Both the position numbers and the translations under genes were made by a program. Positions 33,995 through 42,895 of a DNA stretch of 64,000 bases are shown one piece after another. Source of the stretch: Halodesulfurarchaeum formicicum (lineage in GTDB: Archaea > Halobacteriota > Halobacteria > Halobacteriales > Halobacteriaceae); the NCBI RefSeq assembly GCF_001886955.1, contig NZ_CP016804.1, positions 1,054,001 through 1,118,000 on the forward strand, read 5' to 3'. The notes under the pieces were generated by a model that did not search any database, was not told the origin of the DNA, and saw nothing but the letters and a program-made list of their open reading frames with translations. The first letter of the stretch is position 1; each line of letters begins with the position of its first letter.

Positions 33995-34123
33995 TTAGCT
34001 GTTGTAAAGCACTTCAAGGCGTTTTTCGTACTCCTCTTTCGAGAGTTCGCCAGCCACGAATCGGTCCTTGAGGTCCTCGATCCGCTCTTCGTCCGTCTTG
34101 GGTGCCCCTGTCGAGTGTGCCAC
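33995..34123 (-). CDS. Short SHOCT-domain protein, possibly a fragment
   Basis: The frame encodes TDEERIEDLKDRFVAGELSK followed by EEYEKRLEVLYNS and a stop, an unmistakable SHOCT motif. Haloarchaeal SHOCT proteins usually have one or two N-terminal membrane helices. Here an in-frame stop lies only seven codons upstream of the possible GTG start at 34121-34123, leaving 42 residues. It is either a minimal SHOCT protein or the remnant of a longer one whose membrane part has decayed. Confidence 0.5.
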   Translation of the reverse strand: MAHSTGAPKTDEERIEDLKDRFVAGELSKEEYEKRLEVLYNS

Positions 34124-34456
34124 CGATGGAATTCCGTATCCCTGTTTTCAGCGGTTCGGTACCCGCCCAATGGAGGGTGCCGTGTCAATTGGCAATATTA
34201 CATTGCCTTGCCATGGGAACAAGCCCGAGAACCAGGTAGAAGAGGAACCCAGGGTGAACAGAAAGCTTATGGCTGAATGAACGGTTAGTTAGAAACGGGC
34301 TCAATGCCCGAACGAGCCCACCCCCCTCACCCCCGCTTTGCCTGCCATGCTTCCGGGATTGCCCCCATCCGTCCCGGAGCTTTTCTAGTATCACGATAGC
34401 CCCCGGTTTGGGGAAAGTACTACAGGCGCACCAACAGAACCTACCAGCTACCAGCA
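34124..34456. other. Gene-free stretch before the histidine kinase
   Basis: I find no credible gene here. The stretch between 34290 and 34420 is unusually C-rich on the plus strand, with runs such as CCCACCCCCCTCACCCCCGC. Reading frames that open across it lack coding character. The upstream region of the kinase gene shows no clear TATA box. Confidence 0.4.
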
Positions 34457-36742
34457 ATGGACGTCCCCTCTCACCCCATTCGAGTCCTTCTCGTTGCCGA
34501 TCCCGATTTTGGGGTCCCAAGTGCTGAGAATCTAGGTACAGCGACCTCACCGTTCGAGACCGAGATCGCGACAACCGTCACCGAGGCGCTGGATGCCCTC
34601 TCTGGGGACGATTTTGACTGTGTGGTCTCCACCTACGCGCTCCCCGAATCGAACGGACTGGCATTATTTCGGGACATTCGGAACCTGGATCCCGGGCTTC
34701 CGTTCGTTCTGTACACCGAAGACGGGCCCGAAGCGGTCGCCGAAGAAGCGGCCACAGCAGGTGTGACCGCCCTCGTCCAAAGACGCCCGGCCACGGACGA
34801 GGACGGGTTACTGACCACCCGAATCGTAAACGCCGTCGCCGAACGTCGCGCCGAAAATCGCCGGGAGCAACTCGACAGGTTACGAACCATGCGCCGGGAG
34901 ATGAACCAGCGGTTAATCCGCGCGCGATCCCGCCAGGAAATCAGCGAGGAGATCTGTGAAACCATGGCCGCTGAGAGTCCGTTCGACGCGGTCTGGGTCG
35001 GTGAGACAGTCGAGAGTGGCCGGGAACTTCGTCCCCGAACGAGCGGCAACTGCCAATCGATCCAGATATCCGAGACGAACCCGGACGCCGAGCAGATTGC
35101 GAGCGAAGGGGGCCTCGTCCAGGATGCTATCGAGACAGGGACGATCGAAGTTCGAACCGATGGAGTCGATCCGGGCGGGCCATGGGAGACCGCCGCCTCA
35201 AAACAGGGATTCGAGGCAATGGCGGCAGTGCCGCTGGCCACCGACACGAGTACGTATGGAGTGCTCGTGCTCTATTCGGATACCCAGTGGCCGTTCGAAG
35301 GAGCGCCCCGAGAATTGCTTTCCGAGCTCGGAACAGACATCGGGCACGCGATTCACGCTGCAACCATCCAGGAGAGACTGCGAGAGGAGCGTGACCGGCG
35401 GACGGCCCTTTTCGAGAACGCCCCGACACCGATTGCGGCCTCACGGCCAGCCGAGGACGACACACATCGCTTTACGGACGTGAATTCGGCGTTCGAGGGC
35501 GTTTTCGGGTATCCACGGGAAGATCTGATCGGTGAACCCGTCAACGAGGTTCTCATCCCCGAAGACGAGATCGAGACCCACGTCGAGCGGAAAGAACGAG
35601 CCGAATCCGGAGAATCGATCACGGGGGAAGTGACTCGACTGACGAAAGCTGGGCCACGGGAGTTTCTCTTTCAACTAATTCCGTACGGGGCGGACGAAGC
35701 AGGGATCGAGGGTTCCTACGTGTGGTACACGGACATTTCGGCCCAGAAAGAGCGAGAACGAGCACTGGAGCAAGCTCGCGACGAGTACGAGGAACTGATC
35801 AACGGGATGAACGACAGCGTGTGGGTGATCAGCCAGGAGGGTCAGTTCATCACCGCGAACGACACCGCAGTGGAGACACTCGGCTATTCCGAAGCCGAGC
35901 TTCGAGAAATGTCTCCACAAGACCTCGACGTGGGAATGTCCGACCAGGAGATCGCCGCGTTGATCGAGGGCATGCCCGATGACGAACAACAGGTCTTCGA
36001 AACGATCCACCGGACGAAATCTGGCCAGGAGATCCCCGTCGAAATCAGTTCCAGCCTAATCACCTACGAGGGCGAACAGGCGATTCTGAGCGTCGCGAGG
36101 GACATAACCGAGCGAAAGGCCCGCGAGAATCGACTCGAACGCTTCGCGTCGGTCGTGAGCCACGATCTACAGAACCCACTTATGGTTGCGGAGGGCCGTC
36201 TGGAACTGCTCGCAGTCGACTGTGAGAGCGATCACCTCGAACCGATCGAGCAATCACTCACCCGGATGAACGACCTGATAGAGGACCTGTTGGAACTCGC
36301 TCGCCGGGGAGACACCGTCGGGGAGAAACAGTCCGTCGATATCGAGACGGTAGTCAAACAGAGCTGGGACACCATCGAAACCAGGGAGGCATCGATCGAG
36401 GTTACGACACACAAAGCGATCGCCGCCGATCGCAGCCGGCTTCGACAGTTGTTCGAGAACCTATTGGGAAATGCCGTCGAGCATGCCGGGCCCACGGTCA
36501 CGGTAACGGTCGGCGATCTCGAAGACGGATTTTACGTCGCCGATGATGGCCCAGGGATTCCACCGCCCGAGCGGGAATCGATTGCCGAAATCGGATATTC
36601 GACTGCGGCTGACGGGACCGGCCTCGGATTGAGTATCGTCGAGCAAGTCACGAACGCACATGACTGGACGCTAACCGTCACCGAGAGCGAATCCGGCGGC
36701 GCTCGATTCGAGATCACGGGAGTCGATGTGGATCGCTCCTGA
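34457..36742 (+). CDS. Sensor histidine kinase with degenerate receiver, GAF and two PAS domains
   Basis: The 761-residue protein has no membrane helices, so it senses inside the cell. Domains: a receiver-like domain (1-115) in which the phosphoacceptor position is Thr 59 in CVVSTYALPES; a helical linker; a GAF-like domain (about 150-295); PAS 1 (about 305-430, NSAFEGVFGYPREDLIGEPV); PAS 2 (about 437-555, GMNDSVWVISQEGQFITAND); HisKA with His 569 in ASVVSHDLQNPL; and HATPase with FENLLGNAVEHAG, DDGPGIPP and GTGLGLSIV. The ligand and partner response regulator are unknown. A winged-helix gene follows 55 bases later. Confidence 0.88.
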   Translation: MDVPSHPIRVLLVADPDFGVPSAENLGTATSPFETEIATTVTEALDALSGDDFDCVVSTYALPESNGLALFRDIRNLDPGLPFVLYTEDGPEAVAEEAATAGVTALVQRRPATDEDGLLTTRIVNAVAERRAENRREQLDRLRTMRREMNQRLIRARSRQEISEEICETMAAESPFDAVWVGETVESGRELRPRTSGNCQSIQISETNPDAEQIASEGGLVQDAIETGTIEVRTDGVDPGGPWETAASKQGFEAMAAVPLATDTSTYGVLVLYSDTQWPFEGAPRELLSELGTDIGHAIHAATIQERLREERDRRTALFENAPTPIAASRPAEDDTHRFTDVNSAFEGVFGYPREDLIGEPVNEVLIPEDEIETHVERKERAESGESITGEVTRLTKAGPREFLFQLIPYGADEAGIEGSYVWYTDISAQKERERALEQARDEYEELINGMNDSVWVISQEGQFITANDTAVETLGYSEAELREMSPQDLDVGMSDQEIAALIEGMPDDEQQVFETIHRTKSGQEIPVEISSSLITYEGEQAILSVARDITERKARENRLERFASVVSHDLQNPLMVAEGRLELLAVDCESDHLEPIEQSLTRMNDLIEDLLELARRGDTVGEKQSVDIETVVKQSWDTIETREASIEVTTHKAIAADRSRLRQLFENLLGNAVEHAGPTVTVTVGDLEDGFYVADDGPGIPPPERESIAEIGYSTAADGTGLGLSIVEQVTNAHDWTLTVTESESGGARFEITGVDVDRS

Positions 36743-36797
36743 GGTGCCCACACAATTGGGCTCGCTGCTTACCCATAACCGGCAATTTTGTCCGAAT

Positions 36798-37064
36798 ATG
36801 GCACCCGAACCCTGTCTGAACGACCTCCCGCCGAGCGCAAAGCTGGTCTACACGGTCCTGGAGTACGACGCCCCGCTCACGCAGAAAGCCCTGGTCGAGG
36901 AGACGAACCTCTCCGCCCGGACGGTCCGCTATGCCCTTGACAGACTCGACGAGTGTAACTACATCACCGAGGACGTGTACCTGCGAGATGCAAGGCAGAG
37001 CCTGTACCGACTAAACACGACGGCCGAGGAACAGACGGGCGAATCGACGCCCGAACCGGCCTGA
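36798..37064 (+). CDS. Small winged-helix regulator (paralogue of the gene at 32905)
   Basis: The 88-residue protein carries one winged helix: LPPSAKLVYTVLEYDAPLTQ, then ALVEETNLSARTVRYALDRL (helix-turn-helix) and YITEDVYLRDARQSLYRL (wing). The C-terminal tail is acidic and disordered-looking. It lies 55 bases after the histidine kinase in the same direction and could be its output partner or simply cotranscribed. The paralogue sits 3.6 kb upstream on the other strand. Confidence 0.75.
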   Translation: MAPEPCLNDLPPSAKLVYTVLEYDAPLTQKALVEETNLSARTVRYALDRLDECNYITEDVYLRDARQSLYRLNTTAEEQTGESTPEPA

Positions 37065-37119
37065 CCCCTGAAATTACTGGGGCCGGCCCGGATCCGCTAA
37101 ATCGAAGCGGCAACACAAA

Positions 37120-37548
37120 TTATCGAACGACACAGACTGCCGACGAGGCACGGCGTGTCACCGTATCAGCTACCGATCCGAGAAGCACCCGTGAAAGGCC
37201 CGATCGACCGTGACTCCCGAGAACGATGACATCGATGTCGTGGCTGTCTGCGAACTCGATAATCTCCCGGGGAGCCGGCCCAATTGTAGTCGTGGTGCTA
37301 ATGGACCGATTCTTTACGTTCGCGATTTCTTCTGCCTGTTCGAGTAACCGCTCGGAGCGTTCATGGGCCCGCTCGCGCAACCGTTCGGACCCGACCAACA
37401 GTTTGGCACTGTAACTCTCTTCTACGTAATCGATCACGTGAAGCACTCTAATCGATGCCTCGGGATACACGTCGAGGGCATGCTCGAGGGCCTACCGGGA
37501 AAGTTGTGTCCCATCGAAAGCCACGAGCACGCGTTCGATACTGGTCAT
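37120..37548 (-). pseudogene. Universal stress protein gene with one in-frame TAG
   Basis: From the ATG at 37546-37548 the frame reads TSIERVLVAFDGTQLSR, then TAG at 37492-37494, then ALEHALDVYPEASIRVLHVI and an otherwise intact UspA domain of about 124 residues to 37120. It ends with GSHGRSGLSRVLLGSVAD, the complete ATP-binding motif. Most relatives have glutamine after LSR, so a single C-to-T change (CAG to TAG) explains the stop. Other genes in this window use TAG as an ordinary stop, so recoding is unlikely. It may be a recent pseudogene or a sequencing error. The Na/Pi-type transporter gene lies 51 bases upstream. Confidence 0.85.
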
Positions 37549-37599
37549 AGTTCCCAATTCGAACCGGCCCAAGAAGTAACTCGGGCCTCGAAAGTTGTG

Positions 37600-38685
37600 C
37601 TACACGGGCAGAGCCACCAACAAGACGGGCACGAGCAGGAGAGCAAGTAAAAACGCTCCGAGCACCCGTCGATCAGTTTCAAGACGGTTGTGGATACTCG
37701 CGACGGCCCGGTAGTACGCTGGGTACCACACCAGGAACCCAGTAATTACGAGGCTTCCCGTACCCAAAACGGTCATGATGACCAGTAGCGCCACCGATGA
37801 TTCCAGTAAAATAGCTACCGCGAGGGTGTCGGCAAACGTCCCAATATTCGCACCGAGGATGTACGGTACTATCTCCCGGCGTTTCACGTAGCCTCGATTG
37901 TACAGTGGAACGATCACACCCAGGGAGAACACCACGCTGGTAGTAACAGCAGTAACCAACAGGCCGATACCGAAGGCCACCCAGCGGTTCCGAAACCGAC
38001 CGAAAAGCCCCTCGCGGAGCCACGTGGTATTGACCCGACCGAGTGTCCGATCGAACAACGTGAGACTCGCGAAGAGGACCCCGACAGCGATAGCGAGCCC
38101 CGGCCAGACGCCGAGCGACGAAACGACGGCGCGAGTAATGGGCTGAAAGACGACCAACAACTGAAATCCGGGAACGCTCCCGACGATGAGACCGCCGACC
38201 GAGTGTTCCAGCGATGGCAATACGAGGTAGCCCAGCACCGTCGCTGGGAGGTATATTGAGTGCGTGACGGTGAAGGTCAAAAGCCCCAGTTCCGTGGCAT
38301 GACCCAGCGAATACCGATGTTTCTGGAAATAATCCAGCGCCCCGACAAACAGGACCATCGCCGCACTCCCCAATCGCGACCCAATCACCATCAAAAACAG
38401 TTCCGTACTGCTAATAATTGATACGTCGAAGAGTGACACCGAGATTGCAGCGACGATCGACCCGTTTGTCACCACGTACGTTGCAAGCCAGCTCACGCCG
38501 AGTGCCGAACCGTCACCGCTGACGATTCGTCTGAAGAGTCGTTCCAGGGGGCCCGCCGCGGCTTCGGTCGAGGCCCCAAGCAACTGTACGGCAAAAAGGA
38601 AGAGTCCAAGCGCGGCGAGCGCTCCAAACAGGACGGGGCCGGACTCTCTTATCCACGTCAGCAACCGCGAGTCATCATGTGGCAC
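37600..38685 (-). CDS. Na+/phosphate-cotransporter-like membrane protein
   Basis: The 361-residue protein has about nine hydrophobic segments. It shows the two-fold repeat of the Na_Pi_cotrans family, with YVVTNGSIVAAISVSLFDV in the first half and TTSVVFSLGVIVPLYNRGYV plus YILGANIGTFADTLAVA in the second; GANIGT is a family hallmark. Canonical members have serine/threonine-rich QSSSA-type motifs, which are reduced here, so the transported solute may not be phosphate. It precedes the broken universal stress gene and the two were probably cotranscribed. Confidence 0.75.
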   Translation of the reverse strand: MPHDDSRLLTWIRESGPVLFGALAALGLFLFAVQLLGASTEAAAGPLERLFRRIVSGDGSALGVSWLATYVVTNGSIVAAISVSLFDVSIISSTELFLMVIGSRLGSAAMVLFVGALDYFQKHRYSLGHATELGLLTFTVTHSIYLPATVLGYLVLPSLEHSVGGLIVGSVPGFQLLVVFQPITRAVVSSLGVWPGLAIAVGVLFASLTLFDRTLGRVNTTWLREGLFGRFRNRWVAFGIGLLVTAVTTSVVFSLGVIVPLYNRGYVKRREIVPYILGANIGTFADTLAVAILLESSVALLVIMTVLGTGSLVITGFLVWYPAYYRAVASIHNRLETDRRVLGAFLLALLLVPVLLVALPV

Positions 38686-39069
38686 GTTCTACAGGAAGAA
38701 ACGGCAGGATGGGTACAAAAATTTCCGGGAAGTGAAACGTTCGGCCAGGAAGGGGGGTAGACAGAGAGAGCACATCTATTACCGCGCAATTCTCGTGCGT
38801 GCTTTCTTGAACGCCCTCTGGGAACTACTCGGGTCGATCACGCTCTGGCCGATCGGGCGGGCGAGCCGACTCGGCCACCCTTCGGCTGCCGACCAAATCT
38901 CTGGGAAGGTCTTCCGGTTCCCATCACATTTTCGTGGGTCTAATCATCTCAGATCAGAACAAACTCAGGCTACAATCGACGCTCCAAAACCATCGTCATC
39001 GAGAACCCGTCGGATGAGCCACGGAACGGCCGGGAGTCGAATACAAGTCCCACGAGGGCCGAAACTCGG
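38686..39069. other. Gene-free stretch between the transporter and mscS
   Basis: No frame on either strand has a convincing start and coding pattern. A minus-strand frame of about 55 codons without an ATG (near 38768-38935) contains GWPSRLARPIGQSVIDPSSS, which matches nothing I recognise. The transporter promoter probably lies at its left end, near the A/T-rich ACAAAAATTTC at 38715-38725. Confidence 0.4.
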
Positions 39070-39939
39070 TCAGTCACTCGGGGCCGGAGCCCCGAGGTCA
39101 TTAACATCGATTTCGCCGGTGAGTTCGTTCGTCGGGTAGGGCATGTCGATCCCCGCCTCGTCGAAGCGCTCCTTGACGGCCTCGACGAACTGGGCTCGGA
39201 CTCCACCGTACCCGTCTTCCTGGGGATCGATCCAGATCCGCCCCGAAAGGACGACCGCGGAGTCTCCAAGTTCCACGACCGGAGCGCTCGGCTCCGGTTC
39301 TTCGAGCACGCCGTCGATCTGCGCAGCCTCCTCGAGAATGGCTGCACGGGCTTCCTGAATATCGTCGCCATAGCCGATCCCGAAGCCGACTGCGATTCGG
39401 CGCCGGTCGTTCGCCACGTTGTTGAAGACGGCGTTGCTTGCGAGTTCGCTGTTCGGGACCGTGACCAGCTCGTTATCGAAGGTATCCAGTTTCGTCACCC
39501 GGAGCTCGATGTCCCGAACGACGGCGCTGTTGCCGTTCCATTCGATCCAGTCGCCGACGACGAACGGCTTGTCCTGAAGGATAAAAATCCCCGCGACGAA
39601 GTTGGCGATGAGATCCCGGGCCGCAAACCCAACAGCCAGGGCGAGGGCGCCAGCCAGAGTCGCGAACGCGGCGAGCACGACACCGAAACCGGCCACGGTC
39701 GCGGCGATCGCGATCGCGAATACCACTGTGACCCCGCTGGCCACGCTAACCGCGAGGGAGATGAGGGTCTCTTCGAACCCGCGTTGCTCGAGTGCCGATC
39801 GGACCGCCCGCGTGACGATGGGTTTACCCAGCCAATACAGCAGCCCGAAGACGACCAGGAACAGAAAAACCCTCGTGAGAGCGGTCAATAGGAGCGGTAC
39901 GTACGGTTCGACGGCGAACCGGAGTTGAATTGGTATCAT
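39070..39939 (-). CDS. mscS: Small-conductance mechanosensitive channel (MscS family)
   Basis: The 289-residue protein opens under membrane tension to release solutes on hypo-osmotic shock. Three N-terminal hydrophobic segments end in the pore helix GALALAVGFAARDLIANFVAG, followed by the beta domain FILQDKPFVVGDWIEWNG, DIELRVTKLDTFDNELVTVP and a C-terminal alpha/beta region. The ATG at 39937-39939 is chosen over a TTG at 39951. The last residues are acidic. It stands alone on its strand. Confidence 0.92.
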   Translation of the reverse strand: MIPIQLRFAVEPYVPLLLTALTRVFLFLVVFGLLYWLGKPIVTRAVRSALEQRGFEETLISLAVSVASGVTVVFAIAIAATVAGFGVVLAAFATLAGALALAVGFAARDLIANFVAGIFILQDKPFVVGDWIEWNGNSAVVRDIELRVTKLDTFDNELVTVPNSELASNAVFNNVANDRRRIAVGFGIGYGDDIQEARAAILEEAAQIDGVLEEPEPSAPVVELGDSAVVLSGRIWIDPQEDGYGGVRAQFVEAVKERFDEAGIDMPYPTNELTGEIDVNDLGAPAPSD

Positions 39940-40187
39940 ACCACGACTCAATCTTGGCGCAGCTATTTCTTAATACTATGTCATGATATCCTGGCCCCGA
40001 GACAGTTTGGCGGCTCCGACTGGAAGGCCATCGGGCTCGAGGTTCCACGCTTCAATCGGTACGCTTAGCAAGGCCCGCCTACAAGACCGCGTCATGTCCG
40101 ATACCGCTCCGGTATCGAAATCACGACTGGGGCGGCCGAGCAGCCGGACCACGCCGTGACTATCAATGAGGGGGAAATTGCCATAGC

Positions 40188-40622
40188 ATGACACGAGTCG
40201 TCGCTCAGGGAACGTTCGATATCGTCCATCCCGGTCATCTCCACTATCTTCAGGAAGCAAAGGCCATGGGCGATGAGCTTCACGTCATCGTCGCCCGCCG
40301 ACAGAACGTCACTCACAAGGAACCGCCGGTGTTGTCGAACCGACAGCGGCGGGACGTGATCGCAGCCCTCGAAACGGTCGACGTCGCCCACGTCGGCCAC
40401 GAGACCGACATCTTCGCCCCCATCGAGGAGATCGATCCCGACGTGATCGCGCTCGGGTTCGATCAACACCACGACGCCGACGGGATTCGCGAGGCACTCG
40501 CCGAACGGGGGATCGACTGCCGGGTCGACCGTGTCACGGGTCGTGAACCGCGATACGACGAGGAAATCCTCTCGACGGGGGCCATCATCGACCGGATCCT
40601 CGAACAGCGGGGGTCCGAGTAG
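40188..40622 (+). CDS. ribL: FAD synthetase, archaeal type (RibL)
   Basis: RibL transfers AMP from ATP to FMN to make FAD. The 144-residue nucleotidyltransferase has the HxGH-type motif in [12 protein letters not shown] near residue 12, the [18 protein letters not shown] block, and the end [18 protein letters not shown]. The last part contains the RibL-type signature in place of the ISSTxIR of cytidylyltransferases. A RIO-like kinase gene starts 46 bases later on the same strand. Confidence 0.9.
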   Translation: MTRVVAQGTFDIVHPGHLHYLQEAKAMGDELHVIVARRQNVTHKEPPVLSNRQRRDVIAALETVDVAHVGHETDIFAPIEEIDPDVIALGFDQHHDADGIREALAERGIDCRVDRVTGREPRYDEEILSTGAIIDRILEQRGSE

Positions 40623-40668
40623 TCCGCTCCAGGAAACCGTTTTAGGAATCCACCTCGTCAGTTCGTCC

Positions 40669-41478
40669 GTGAGCGTTCGCGAATTGGTTCGAGGAACTGT
40701 CGGCTGGGATACCCTGGAAGCGGTCGGCCGGGAACTCGCCAGTCGCTACGATCGGGACTACGTCAGGATCGAATTCCTCGAGGCCGAAAACTGGCTGTCG
40801 ATCCCCTGTGTGGTCGACCGCCAGTGGTTCGTCAAGATCATCACGCCCCGGAACGCGTTCGTCCACGCCGTTTTCACCGGCGCACGGAACATTGGTGCGT
40901 TTTCGAGCGGGAGCGAGGGCTTTTTCGAACACTTCGAGGACCCGGGCGCGATGGCCCGTCACGAACTCGACGCGACGAGACAGATGCGGGCGGCGGGTGT
41001 CAACGCGCCGGCCCCAATCGAAGCCTTCGAAGTCGGGGCCGTGGGGGTCGTCGTTCTGGATTATCTGGATGGGTTCCAAACGTTGGATGAGCTCTCACCT
41101 GACGGGGTGCGAGAGGTCCTCCCGGACCTGTTTGGGGCCCTCTCGGCGATGCATCACAACGAGTTGACACACGGCGATCTTCGGGCGGAGAACGTCCTCG
41201 TTCTCGACGGCGAGGTGTACTTCATCGATGCGACGGCCGTCCGGAAACGAGGAATCCCCCAGGCACGGGCGTACGACCTGGCCTGTGCACTCGGAACACT
41301 GGAACCGCTCGTCGGCGCTGCCGACGCTGTGGATGGGGCTGTATCCGAGTACGGAATCGAGGTCGTGCTCGAAGCCGTGGACTTTCTCGATTTCGTCAAC
41401 ATCCGCCCGGATCACGACTTCGACGCGGCGGCTGTGAAAGGGGAGATAAATACGATCGCTTCGGATCGACCATCCTGA
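40669..41478 (+). CDS. RIO/Bud32-like protein kinase
   Basis: The 269-residue protein has a small N-lobe with lysine in RQWFVKIITPRN, a GARNIGAFSSGSEGFFEHFE insertion, a VVVLDYLDGFQTLDEL hinge, the catalytic loop MHHNELTHGDLRAENVLV and the metal-binding aspartate in VYFIDATAVRKRG. This fits the RIO1-like atypical kinases found in haloarchaea. The target is unknown. The start GTG at 40669-40671 is inferred from the coding pattern; no ATG is available nearby. It may be cotranscribed with ribL. Confidence 0.78.
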   Translation: MSVRELVRGTVGWDTLEAVGRELASRYDRDYVRIEFLEAENWLSIPCVVDRQWFVKIITPRNAFVHAVFTGARNIGAFSSGSEGFFEHFEDPGAMARHELDATRQMRAAGVNAPAPIEAFEVGAVGVVVLDYLDGFQTLDELSPDGVREVLPDLFGALSAMHHNELTHGDLRAENVLVLDGEVYFIDATAVRKRGIPQARAYDLACALGTLEPLVGAADAVDGAVSEYGIEVVLEAVDFLDFVNIRPDHDFDAAAVKGEINTIASDRPS

Positions 41479-41512
41479 AGCCGAAGGCGGAGGGGAAAGC
41501 CCGTTGTGGCCC

Positions 41513-41530
41513 GGGGAGGGGGGGGGGAGG
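41513..41530 (+). repeat. G-rich tract with a run of ten guanines
   Basis: The sequence is GGGGAGGGGGGGGGGAGG, containing ten guanines in a row at 41518-41527. It lies in the 151-base gap between the kinase and nitrilase genes (both ending there). It could form a G-quadruplex in the transcript of the kinase gene and is also a place where sequencing may miscount. Confidence 0.75.
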
Positions 41531-41629
41531 ACGGGCTGTGGCGGGCATACCGGTCGTCGACGAGAAAAGCGTCGGTGACCGGCAGTGGACACTGAGACCT
41601 CCGTCGTTATAAACCTGTTCGAGCAGCTT

Positions 41630-42433
41630 TCACATATCCCGCCGGTCTTCGAGGGCCGGAAAGCGGTCCCGGACCGTCTGAACGCGTTTTGGGTTCAGGT
41701 CGACGAGGAGCGTGTCCGGTTCGGTCCCGGCACTCCCACGAATCGTACCCCACGGGCCAATGACACGCGAGCGGCCGATCAACGCCTGACCGCCAGCCCT
41801 CCCCACGCCGTTCACGCCAGCGAGATAGGTCAAATTTTCAACGGCACGGGCACGAGTCAAAGTCGTCCAGTGTTCGATGCGAGGATACGGCCACGCACTG
41901 GGAACGACGACGAGCGTAACTCCCTCCTCCTGGAGTCTCCGGTAGAGTTCCGGGAATCGGAGATCGTAGCAAGTCGTGAGTCCAACTGTCAACCCGCCGA
42001 TTTCGGCAATGCCGAGGGAGTCGCCAGGAGTCAACAGTTCTTGTTCCCTCGATTCGTACCCGAAGAGGTGGTGTTTGCGGTAGATAGCCTGTCGCGCCCC
42101 AGACTCGTCGAACAGGACCGCGGTATTGGCTAGCCCGCTTTCGGCGGGTGTCTCACCCGCTGTCTGTTCCAGGTCCTCGATGATGCTGCCGGCGACGATT
42201 GCCACGTCGTGTCGGTCAGCGAGTGTCCCAATCCGGTCGAGCGTCGGCCCGGAAAGTGGCTCCGCCAAACGTTCGTACGCCTCGGTTGCGAAGTAGCCCA
42301 CGCTCCAGAGCTCCGGCAACGAGAGAAGATCGGCGCCCCGATCGACGGCGGTCTCGATGGCTCGCTCCGCCCGTTCGAGATTTCCTGTGGGATCCCCGCC
42401 CTTGACTTCGATCTGGAGCGCCCCGAATTTCAT
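41630..42433 (-). CDS. Carbon-nitrogen hydrolase (nitrilase superfamily)
   Basis: The 267-residue protein has the Glu-Lys-Cys triad of the superfamily: Glu in DLLSLPELWSVGY, Lys in AIYRKHHLFGYESRE, and Cys in LTTCYDLRFPELYRRL. The HLF and DLRFPE motifs place it with omega-amidase/Nit2-like enzymes that hydrolyse small amides such as deaminated glutathione or 2-oxoglutaramate. The precise substrate is not established. Its ATG overlaps the last four bases of the upstream SRPBCC gene, so the two are translationally coupled. Confidence 0.9.
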   Translation of the reverse strand: MKFGALQIEVKGGDPTGNLERAERAIETAVDRGADLLSLPELWSVGYFATEAYERLAEPLSGPTLDRIGTLADRHDVAIVAGSIIEDLEQTAGETPAESGLANTAVLFDESGARQAIYRKHHLFGYESREQELLTPGDSLGIAEIGGLTVGLTTCYDLRFPELYRRLQEEGVTLVVVPSAWPYPRIEHWTTLTRARAVENLTYLAGVNGVGRAGGQALIGRSRVIGPWGTIRGSAGTEPDTLLVDLNPKRVQTVRDRFPALEDRRDM

Positions 42434-42849
42434 TCTTCGAGATGTGATTTCAATGCGGTCTCCAGGTTCCGAATCTCCCCGTCCAGGTTCCGTTTGAAAA
42501 AGGACTCGACCCCAGGTGCGTGACCGTCCACGGTAAACGTGTTGACAATGGTCGTTTCCTCCTCGCCTGGCACGATTCGGTGCTCACCCAGCACGTCGAA
42601 CACCGAGGAGTTACCCTCGAAGCGGACGTACTCCGGCGGGGTGAGCTCCACGGTCCGGGTCCGCACGCGGAAGGTCTTTCGAACCATCGGAATCGGCAGT
42701 TCGATGAACCAGGTGGTCGTCTCTCCTTTGGTCTCGAACCGATCGACGACGCTGATGGCCCGGGCCCGGTTCCCGGGATCGGAGATGAACTCCCAGACGG
42801 CCTCCGGCGACGCGGAAACGGTAAACTCCCGTTCGACCCGAGCGGTCAT
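42430..42849 (-). CDS. SRPBCC-fold (CoxG-like) protein
   Basis: The 139-residue protein has the START-like pattern REFTVSASPEAVWEFISDPG, then VVDRFETKGETTTWFIELPI and a C-terminal helix ESFFKRNLDGEIRNLETALK. CoxG-like SRPBCC proteins bind hydrophobic ligands or lipids, and their roles in haloarchaea are not known. The ATG at 42847-42849 is used. The final four bases overlap the nitrilase start (ATGA). Confidence 0.83.
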   Translation of the reverse strand: MTARVEREFTVSASPEAVWEFISDPGNRARAISVVDRFETKGETTTWFIELPIPMVRKTFRVRTRTVELTPPEYVRFEGNSSVFDVLGEHRIVPGEEETTIVNTFTVDGHAPGVESFFKRNLDGEIRNLETALKSHLEE

Positions 42850-42895
42850 ACTGGTGTTTGCACGCCGGGTCCCAAAAACGTCCCCCTTCCGGGGA

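Noticed and set aside
37492-37494. TAG read as pyrrolysine in the universal stress gene
   Set aside because: No pyrrolysine genes are visible and TAG ends many ordinary genes here. The residue is expected to be glutamine (CAG), one base away.
38768-38935. A remnant gene in the gap before mscS
   Set aside because: The minus-strand frame has no start codon and no recognised motif, so I cannot support a call.
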